A stretch of 38,830 nucleotides of DNA from positions 1 to 38,830 of the forward strand of contig CAYJTF010000004.1 of assembly GCA_964373165.1 (NCBI GenBank), written 5' to 3'. Below the pieces are notes generated by a model. The model saw only the letters and a list, made by a program, of their open reading frames with translations. It ran no database searches and was not told the DNA's origin. The translations under genes were made by a program, and so were the position numbers. Source of the stretch: JAGVVZ01 sp964373165 (GTDB lineage: Archaea; Aenigmatarchaeota; Aenigmatarchaeia; CG10238-14). Shown here piece by piece: positions 33,240 through 38,830 of the stretch (position 1 is its first letter; every line of letters starts with the position of its first letter).

Positions 33240-34130
33240 ATGGAAAAAGAAGTGTTAGAAAAATATAAAAAATCAGGAGATATTGCAGCCAGAGCTAAAA
33301 TTTTAGCAAAAAAAGAAATTAAAGACAATACTAAAGCTCTCGATTTAGTAGAAAACATTGAAAATTTTATAAAAAAAGAAGCCGATTTAGCATTCCCTGT
33401 TAATTTATCAGTAGATGATATGGCAGCTCATTGTACACCAGATTTTGATGATCAAACTGTGTTAAAAACTGGTGATTTGGTTAAACTAGATTTGGGGACA
33501 CAAGTTGATGGTTATATTGCAGATACTTCTGTATGTGTGAGGATAGGTGAAAATTCAGATCCACTTATTAAGGCCAGTCAAGACGCATTAGATTCCTTTA
33601 TTAAAGAATTATCACCAGGTAAAACAATAGGAGAATTATCAACCTTAGTTGATGAAGTCGTTGTTAGTCACGGATTTAATCCAGTTAGAAATCTGGCAGG
33701 GCATTCATTAGATCAATATACACAACATGGTCATCTGTCAATTCCTAATAACAAATCAACATCACAATACAAATTTAAAGAAGATGATGTAATTGCTATG
33801 GAGGTTTTCACAACTAACGGCGAAGGATGGGTTGTTGAATCGTCTCCAACTTTAATTTATATGTTTGTGAAATTAGGTGCAATAAGATTAAAAGAATCTA
33901 AATTTGTTTTAAAGAAAGTGGTAGAAAACTATAAAACTTTGCCATTTGCTAAAAGATGGTTGAGAGATACCTGTAATCCAGTTAGTCTTCATATGGCACT
34001 AAAAGAATTAGTTACTAGAGGTATCATTGTTGAGTATCCACCTTTAAGAGAAAAGGCGCATGGTGATGTCGCCCAGACAGAAGAAACGTTAATTGTGAAA
34101 GATAAACCAATAATTACAACTAAAAATTAA
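33240..34130 (+). CDS. map: Methionine aminopeptidase, type II
   Basis: 296 aa, the usual archaeal length. Removes N-terminal Met from nascent proteins. Pita-bread fold with FPVNLSVDDMAAHCTP (substrate-side His), metal ligands in VKLDLGTQVDGYIADTS (two Asp), NLAGHSLDQYTQHGH, AMEVFTTNGEG (Glu) and AQTEETLIV (Glu). The type II helical insertion (about residues 195-260, PFAKRWLRDTCN) is present. The usual AAHYTP has Cys in place of Tyr. ATG 33240 chosen at the N terminus of the conserved domain. The stop overlaps the convergent acylphosphatase frame. Confidence 0.95.
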   Translation: MEKEVLEKYKKSGDIAARAKILAKKEIKDNTKALDLVENIENFIKKEADLAFPVNLSVDDMAAHCTPDFDDQTVLKTGDLVKLDLGTQVDGYIADTSVCVRIGENSDPLIKASQDALDSFIKELSPGKTIGELSTLVDEVVVSHGFNPVRNLAGHSLDQYTQHGHLSIPNNKSTSQYKFKEDDVIAMEVFTTNGEGWVVESSPTLIYMFVKLGAIRLKESKFVLKKVVENYKTLPFAKRWLRDTCNPVSLHMALKELVTRGIIVEYPPLREKAHGDVAQTEETLIVKDKPIITTKN

Positions 34131-34398
34131 TATATTACCTTGAAATTTTCAAATTCCTCTCTATGATTTTCATCTTGAATTTTTATTTTTTTAACTTTTG
34201 AAAATCTAGGACCGATTTTTAAGAATTTTAATAGAGTTTGTATTTTTTCTTTTTCTCCCTCTGCCACAACTTCAACTTTACCATCGCTAAGGTTTCTAAC
34301 CCACCCGACAAATTTTAGATCAGAAGCGATATCTTTTGTATAGTTTCTAAAATTTACTCCTTGAACTTTGCCAGAAATAAATAAACTCGTTGTCTCAT
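34127..34398 (-). pseudogene. acyP: Acylphosphatase, frameshifted near its start
   Basis: The frame from about 34402 down to the stop at 34127 reads SLFISGKVQGVNFRNYTKDI, FVGWVRNLSDGKVEVVAEGE and so on: a clear acylphosphatase with the catalytic Arg (VNFR) and Asn (VRN). That frame has no ATG, GTG or TTG. An ATG at 34398, eight bases after the nadK stop, is one base out of phase. One extra T in the T-run of GAGTTTATTT would give MRQRVLFISGKVQG, a normal N terminus. So the gene carries a one-base deletion, real or from assembly. Otherwise it is of full length (about 90 aa) and its conserved residues are intact. It hydrolyses acyl-phosphates. Confidence 0.8.
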
Positions 34399-34406
34399 AT
34401 AATTAG

Positions 34407-35090
34407 TTAAAATTCAATAAATTTAGCCTTTGTTTTATTTACACATATAACAACTTTTTCTTTTGGTTTCAATTGTATATAATTTTCATAATTGTCGCTT
34501 ATAATGTAAGCATTTTCTCTATCTATGCCAACTTCAATTTTATTTTTTTCATTGATAATATGGCACATCTCCTTTTTATTATGTAAGTTGTTAAAGGCTA
34601 TTCCTATTCCCTCCGAGAAAATTTTCCCACCAACAGATTTGTAATAACCGGTAGAACCAAAAGGAGTTGCTATTATAACGCCATCACCTATTAAGTTTCT
34701 GATTTTATTTTTTCCAAATTTTATATAAAATCTTATTGCTTTTGTAGGTAATTTATGATGTATATTGATTTCATTCAAAGCCACAATTTTTCTTTGTTTT
34801 GTTGTGGCCTTTAATTTTATCATCTCTTTAATTTTATATTTACCTTCTTTAATTTTATCTAATAGAATTTCTAGATATCTTGGAGTATAATCACACTTTC
34901 TGCATATTTTACTTGTTTTGATAGTTAGTTTAGGTATACCTGGATATAATCTCTCACTATAAAGTATTGTTCCGTCTCCTCCGTTGGATATAACTATTTC
35001 TGGGTTTTTTTGTACTATATTAAACTTATGTCTCTTCAAAATTTTTATTATCCATTTTTTATTTGCTTTACCTACTATTGCAACATTCAT
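34407..35090 (-). CDS. nadK: NAD kinase
   Basis: 227 aa, short for the family. Makes NADP from NAD and ATP. NGGDGT (residues 36-41) is the diphosphate-binding GGDGT motif; ALNEINIHH is the NE/D motif; GDGVIIATPFGSTGYYKSVG is the conserved glycine-rich active-site segment. A pair of cysteines (CRKC near 62-65) sits in the middle region. Upstream of the acylphosphatase frame by eight bases, so the two are probably one operon. Confidence 0.9.
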   Translation of the reverse strand: MNVAIVGKANKKWIIKILKRHKFNIVQKNPEIVISNGGDGTILYSERLYPGIPKLTIKTSKICRKCDYTPRYLEILLDKIKEGKYKIKEMIKLKATTKQRKIVALNEINIHHKLPTKAIRFYIKFGKNKIRNLIGDGVIIATPFGSTGYYKSVGGKIFSEGIGIAFNNLHNKKEMCHIINEKNKIEVGIDRENAYIISDNYENYIQLKPKEKVVICVNKTKAKFIEF

Positions 35091-35175
35091 GTAATCTACC
35101 TATAATTAGTACGACATTTAAATATTAAGTTAGACAATCGTTTGTTGATAATAACTTGGGGCGCTGTGTGCATAG

Positions 35176-35203
35176 CCTAATGAAATAGTATTTTTTGATT
35201 AGG
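35176..35203. terminator. Inverted repeat downstream of the dehydrogenase gene
   Basis: CCTAAT (35176-35181) and ATTAGG (35198-35203) flank an A/T-rich loop including a T6 tract, two bases past the dehydrogenase stop on its own strand. It could act as a terminator or mRNA end structure. The stem is only six base pairs. Confidence 0.35.
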
Positions 35204-35205
35204 GA

Positions 35206-36285
35206 TTAATAATTTTTTTTGATTCTTTCCTTCGCAATTTCTAATGCCGCATCTCTTGGTTTTATTTTTTTATTCTTAGAATTTTCTAAAACCAGTTTAA
35301 CATTTTTAGTTATTTTAGTTTCGACCATTCTAAACATTTCTTTCTCTCCTTTATCTGACCATTCTGCATAAGATGATATTACACCACCAGCATTAGCAGC
35401 AAAATCCGGTACAATCAACACGTTTTTTTTATAAAGTAATGTTTCCATTTCTTCCTTCATAGGTATATTTGCCGCTTCTACAATAATCTTTGCTTTAATT
35501 TTATCCACGTTATTTTTATTGATCACATCTGGTAATGCAGATGGTATTAAAACGTCCAAACCTAATTCAAATATATCTCTGTTTGATAAAAGTCTGCCAG
35601 GTTTATAATTTATAACACTGCTTGTTTGATTCTTGATTTTTATTAGTTCTTCATAGCTTAAACCATTTTCATTATATATGACACCTTTACTATCACTTAC
35701 AGCAATTATTTTTGCTCCCCATTCTGATAAAAATTTCATTGTAAATGTTCCGACATTACCAAAACCTTCTATGGCGATTGTCGTGCCGTTTATGTCCATA
35801 TTAAGATGTTCTATTGCTACCGCTGTTGAATGTGCTACACCAAAGCCCGTTGATCCTAATTCATGTGGTAACCCACCCATTTTTTTTGGTTTGCCCGTAC
35901 ACGCTTTTCTGTTTTTTAATTCTTCTACAATTAAAGCCATTTCATTTTCTCCAGTGTTAACATCAGGTCCAGCTATATATGAATCAGGTATGAACTGTTT
36001 AATTGATTTTGCAAAAGATTTTATTAGAATAGATTTATCATCACCCTTATTATAAGTTATTCCAGATTTAGCTCCACCAAAAGGCAATTCGGCTAAAGCA
36101 TTTTTCCATGTCATGGCTCTAGCCAGTCTATAAACTTCTTCCATGGTAACAGATGGTGTCATTCTTATCCCACCTTTACCTGGACCATTAACTGTATTGT
36201 CTACGACTAAAAATCCATGCATTTTAACCTTTGGATCATATACCTCAATCATTTTTTCAGGTCCAAATTCATCAAACCCAATCAT
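35206..36285 (-). CDS. Glu/Leu/Phe/Val dehydrogenase family enzyme
   Basis: 359 aa from ATG 36285, chosen because a GGTG ribosome-binding site precedes it at the right distance; the frame is open for eight more codons. NAD(P)-dependent oxidative deamination of an amino acid. Seen: GPGKGGIRM, ELPFGGAKSGI with the catalytic Lys, AGPDVNTGENEM with the catalytic Asp, then the Rossmann domain IEGFGNVGTFTMKFL, EAANIPM and VPDFAANAGGVISSYAEW. Glutamate dehydrogenases usually have GGAKGG; here it is GGAKSG, and the protein is shorter than typical archaeal GDH (about 415 aa), so leucine or another substrate is possible. Confidence 0.85.
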   Translation of the reverse strand: MIGFDEFGPEKMIEVYDPKVKMHGFLVVDNTVNGPGKGGIRMTPSVTMEEVYRLARAMTWKNALAELPFGGAKSGITYNKGDDKSILIKSFAKSIKQFIPDSYIAGPDVNTGENEMALIVEELKNRKACTGKPKKMGGLPHELGSTGFGVAHSTAVAIEHLNMDINGTTIAIEGFGNVGTFTMKFLSEWGAKIIAVSDSKGVIYNENGLSYEELIKIKNQTSSVINYKPGRLLSNRDIFELGLDVLIPSALPDVINKNNVDKIKAKIIVEAANIPMKEEMETLLYKKNVLIVPDFAANAGGVISSYAEWSDKGEKEMFRMVETKITKNVKLVLENSKNKKIKPRDAALEIAKERIKKNY

Positions 36286-36422
36286 TTTTTCACCTTTATT
36301 ATAAATCAATAGTTTCGAATAGTTTATGTAATATAGTTTAGTATTATGTATAAGATAAAATTTTGATATTTTAACTTTGGTTTAAATAAGTTAAATACAT
36401 GTAAATTACTTTTATTGTTAGT

Positions 36423-36659
36423 TTAATCTTTTAAGTTAAGCGCTCTTTTAAGAGCCTCTTTATCAAAACCTATTATCATTTTTCCATCAACTTCAATAAC
36501 AGGAATACTCATTTGTCCAGATTTTCTTATCATTTCTTCCGCAGCTTTCCTGTCCTCCTCTATGTTTATATCTCTATATTCAATCTTGTTTTGTTTCAAA
36601 AATTCTTTTGTTTTATTACACCATACACACCACGGTGCAGAGTAAATTATAACTTCCAT
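36423..36659 (-). CDS. Glutaredoxin/NrdH-like redox protein
   Basis: 78 aa with the active site APWCVWCNKT (CxxC), the cis-Pro segment SIPVIEV and the terminal GFDKEALKRAL helix typical of NrdH/glutaredoxin-like proteins. Reduces disulfides, possibly of ribonucleotide reductase, but no such gene is in the window. Stands alone between the dehydrogenase and the M42 peptidase, with its own short AT-rich upstream region. Confidence 0.85.
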   Translation of the reverse strand: MEVIIYSAPWCVWCNKTKEFLKQNKIEYRDINIEEDRKAAEEMIRKSGQMSIPVIEVDGKMIIGFDKEALKRALNLKD

Positions 36660-36735
36660 TTATTCCACCTTAAGTATATTTGAACACTATTTAATTAAGT
36701 ATTGTATTACGTTTAATAAATGATAAACTATCCAG

Positions 36736-37752
36736 CTAAACAAGGCAAACTTTAGGCGGGTCTTTCAACAATAATTCTAATATTTTTATTGTATTTTCTA
36801 TATCCTTCCTGTTAGCTACCCCTATTGTTGTATGCATATTTCTTATAGCAACTCCCAAAACAGCAGAAGGAACACCACCCCTTGAAATCGATATATTCAA
36901 TGCGTCTGTCGTGCCTAATTCGCCCACATCGTATTGTATTGGTATTTTGTTCTTTTTTGCTATTTCAGTTATCCAATTATTTATACATCTATTTCCTATC
37001 ATAGAAGCATCCTTTATTGTTATGCAGGGTCCTTTGCCAACTGATATGGATGGACTTTCGGAAAATTCATTTGTGTTAGTTACATCAATAACTATGGACC
37101 AATCAGGTTTTATGTTATATGTGGATGTAGTAGCTCCATGTAACCCAACTTCTTCTTGAGCGGTGAAAACAAAAAATATGTCCCCATTTAAATATTTCAC
37201 CTTTTTAACTAATTCACATATTATATAACAACCAATCCTATCATCTAGAGCTTTACCGGTTATGTAATCTTCAGATCCAAGAAAGTCGAACCCCTTCTCT
37301 ATGAACGTGTATGATCCTATCTCTACATCCAATTTTATTAATTCTTCTTTGCTTAATCCGGTGTCAACTACTATGTCTGTCAACTCAACTTTGTTTTTTT
37401 GTCTCTCGCCATCACAGACTTTTTTGGTTGTTATAACACCTTTTATCCAACCTTCTTTTGTTTTGATGTTTACCTTTTCTCCAACAAATATAGATGGGTC
37501 AGATCCCCCTATGTCAGAACATTTTATTAGTCCATTATCTTCTATGTTTTTTATCATAAAGCCTATTTCATCCATATGCGCTACTATCATCACTTTTGGA
37601 GAATTACCTTTTTTGTGCGCTATCAAATTCCCAAATTTATCTACATAAATTTCATCAACATAGTGTTTTATTTCTTGGTTTATTATTTGTCTGACTTGTG
37701 TTTCATAGCCGCTTGGACCCAACGCTTCACTTAGTTTTTTTAATAATTGCAT
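36736..37752 (-). CDS. M42 family metallo-aminopeptidase (TET-type)
   Basis: 338 aa. Zinc peptidase of the M42/glutamyl aminopeptidase (TET) family, which trims peptides in the cytosol as large oligomers. Metal and catalytic residues in VMIVAHMDEIGFMI, ITGKALDDRIGCYI, FVFTAQEEVGLHGA (catalytic Glu), IVIDVTNT and the C-terminal IRNMHTTIGVANRKDIENTI. The PDZ-like insertion (about residues 75-165) is present. Length normal. The start ATG 37752 follows a short AT-rich region with TATA-like sequence. Confidence 0.93.
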   Translation of the reverse strand: MQLLKKLSEALGPSGYETQVRQIINQEIKHYVDEIYVDKFGNLIAHKKGNSPKVMIVAHMDEIGFMIKNIEDNGLIKCSDIGGSDPSIFVGEKVNIKTKEGWIKGVITTKKVCDGERQKNKVELTDIVVDTGLSKEELIKLDVEIGSYTFIEKGFDFLGSEDYITGKALDDRIGCYIICELVKKVKYLNGDIFFVFTAQEEVGLHGATTSTYNIKPDWSIVIDVTNTNEFSESPSISVGKGPCITIKDASMIGNRCINNWITEIAKKNKIPIQYDVGELGTTDALNISISRGGVPSAVLGVAIRNMHTTIGVANRKDIENTIKILELLLKDPPKVCLV

Positions 37753-37807
37753 AATATATTATTTTACTATTTAATAGAAAAGATTTTGTATAATCTTTCA
37801 GTATGTT

Positions 37808-37897
37808 AATGCTACTATTTCTTCTGTTTCTATTGACGAAGTATGTATTTACGACAGATCATTATCAGCTTTAGAAATTCTTGATCATTATTTGTAG
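37808..37897 (+). pseudogene. Relic of a LamG/concanavalin-A-like domain
   Basis: An open stretch ends NATISSVSIDEVCIYDRSLS-ALEILDHYL-stop. This fits the characteristic C-terminal signature of LamG-type jelly-roll domains (…IDEVRIYNRALSxEEI…Y). No start codon exists in frame and a stop lies about 20 codons upstream, with no recognisable domain before it. It is therefore the 3' tail of a lost surface-protein gene left between the M42 peptidase and nth. Confidence 0.6.
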
Positions 37898-37945
37898 CGG
37901 ATGGATTAAAAATAATTTTTAATTAGTTCACATTCAATTCTTAAT

Positions 37946-38607
37946 ATGAATTATACAAAAAACATATCTGAAATTATGTTTATTTTGGGAAAAGAACTAA
38001 AAAAATTTGAAACTCCTGTAGCAACAGAGATAAGTGAAAAAACACGAGATCCATTTATGGTATTGGTCTCTTGTCTCCTTAGTCTCAGAACCATGGATAA
38101 AATAACAGGATCCATATCGGAAAAATTATTCGAAATAGCCAAAACACCTGAAGAAATTGCGAATATATCATTAGGAAAACTAGAAAAAATTATAAAATCA
38201 GTTAATTATTATAAAACCAAAGCAAAGAGAATAAAGGAAATATCAAAAATTTTATTAGAGAAATATAACGGGAAAGTTCCAGATAAATTTGAAGAGTTAA
38301 TAAGCCTCACAGGTGTGGGCAAAAAAACAGCTTCTATAGTAATGATGTACGGTTATAATAAATCGCATTATATCCCCGTGGACTCGCATGTTCACGTAAT
38401 TACGAACAGATTAGGTTGGGCCAAAACTAAAAATGCTGACCAAACGATGGACGAATTGATGAAAATAATACCAAAAAAAACAGATCCAATTTAAATGATC
38501 TTTTTGTTCGTTTGGGTCAAAATGTTTGTACAACAGTATCACCTTTTTGTTCTAAATGTCCAATTAATAATTATTGTCCGAAAATCGGAGTAAAAAATTC
38601 GAGATAA
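37946..38607 (+). pseudogene. nth: Endonuclease III, frameshifted in an A8 tract
   Basis: Base-excision repair DNA glycosylase/AP lyase. The first frame (37946-38494) has the helix-hairpin-helix LTGVGKKTASIVM with the catalytic Lys and VDSHVHVITNRLGW with the catalytic Asp, then stops at ...IIPKKTDPI. The downstream part is intact in another frame: NDLFVRLGQNVCTTVSPFCS then KCPINNYCPKIGVKNSR-stop at 38605-38607, including the C-x6-C-x2-C-x5-C iron-sulfur cluster. One more A in the run of eight A's at 38473-38480 restores a continuous protein of about 220 aa. So it is a single-base deletion, either genuine, an assembly error, or a slippage site. Confidence 0.88.
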
Positions 38608-38609
38608 AT

Positions 38610-38830
38610 ATGACAAAATTGTACATTCTAATTTTACTGATTTTTAATTTTTTTATTGGGTTAGTTAGCGCTACTACTATTTATAACGTTTCTCTCTTAG
38701 GCAGAGATTCTATAATCAATACGACAATAGTATTAACAAGCGAGGAGAAAATTACTAGATGGGATGTGTTTTGGATCTTACCAGATAATTCTAAAATATT
38801 GAATATAAAAGATGATAAAGGAGAAATAGA
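38610..38830 (+). CDS. Secreted protein, N-terminal part (runs off the window)
   Basis: ATG 38610, two bases after the nth stop. It begins with a signal peptide (MTKLYILILLIFNFFIGLVS then A-T-T), followed by a beta-rich exported region (YNVSLLGRDSIINTTIVLTS, WDVFWILPDNSKIL). No stop within the remaining 220 bases. Function unknown; the first exported residues recall the small extracellular beta-sandwich proteins common in archaeal envelopes. Confidence 0.6.
   Translation, partial: MTKLYILILLIFNFFIGLVSATTIYNVSLLGRDSIINTTIVLTSEEKITRWDVFWILPDNSKILNIKDDKGEI

Noticed and set aside
35678..36055. 125-codon open frame on the plus strand opposite the Glu/Leu-type dehydrogenase.
   Set aside because: Antisense shadow of a conserved gene; no ribosome-binding site or domain.
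37803..37874. Short hydrophobic frame (MLMLLFLLFLL...) as a possible small membrane peptide.
   Set aside because: It overlaps the LamG-type relic in another frame, has no ribosome-binding site and ends after 23 codons.

Overview
The window is a strongly AT-rich stretch of an archaeal chromosome. The archaeal signs are a split RNA polymerase (RpoH, B'', B', A', A''), L30e and a small two-KH NusA in the polymerase operon, EF-2 with a diphthamide-site His, EF-1A, archaeal-type threonyl-tRNA synthetase, family B DNA polymerase with a C-terminal PIP box, ATP-dependent DNA ligase, type II methionine aminopeptidase, TrmB-like and Lrp-like regulators, and intron-containing tRNA genes. Small genes, tight overlaps, noncanonical tRNA introns and many short orphan proteins would fit a DPANN-type lineage. 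That placement is an inference; no marker here fixes it. A ten-N gap flanked by Illumina adapter sequence shows that this is a scaffolded short-read assembly, so apparent frameshifts and fusions need read support.

Layout. (1) 59-3724: a wobble-uridine modification cluster with Elp3, NcsA/Ncs6 and a Trm9-like methyltransferase, headed by a tRNA-Gln(UUG) gene that appears to carry two D-arm introns. (2) 3725-5934: short orphan genes (an HPF-like protein, a small membrane protein, a possible ADP-ribosyltransferase-fold protein, two unknowns). (3) 5935-11253: thrS, a TrmB-type regulator, DNA ligase and a nitroreductase. (4) 11285-12756: a secreted or membrane protein cut by the assembly gap. (5) 12792-13332: tRNA-Tyr (canonical intron), 5S rRNA and tRNA-Asp (D-arm intron). 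(6) 13348-25770: the transcription/translation block rpoH-rpoB''-[rpoB'-rpoA' as one reading frame]-rpoA''-L30e-nusA-S12-S7-EF-2-EF-1A. (7) 25791-29205: two membrane glycosyltransferases and a membrane-anchored thioredoxin-like protein lying between EF-1A and S10, which are commonly adjacent in archaea. (8) 29283-33002: S10, a YdjM-like membrane protein and DNA polymerase B in an overlapping operon, then an Lrp regulator. (9) 33240-38830: methionine aminopeptidase, a frameshifted acylphosphatase, NAD kinase, Glu/Leu-type dehydrogenase, glutaredoxin, M42 aminopeptidase, a LamG-domain relic, a frameshifted endonuclease III, and the start of a secreted protein.

The most striking features are the continuous B'-A' RNA polymerase reading frame, the clustering of U34-modifying enzymes with one of their likely substrate tRNAs, the noncanonical tRNA introns, and a uS12 protein whose normally near-invariant decoding-centre loops are altered. 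Several genes (nth, acylphosphatase, possibly a remnant near 3800) are one base away from an intact frame. The polymerase fusion is itself one base away from an ordinary stop/start overlap, so sequencing confirmation matters throughout.
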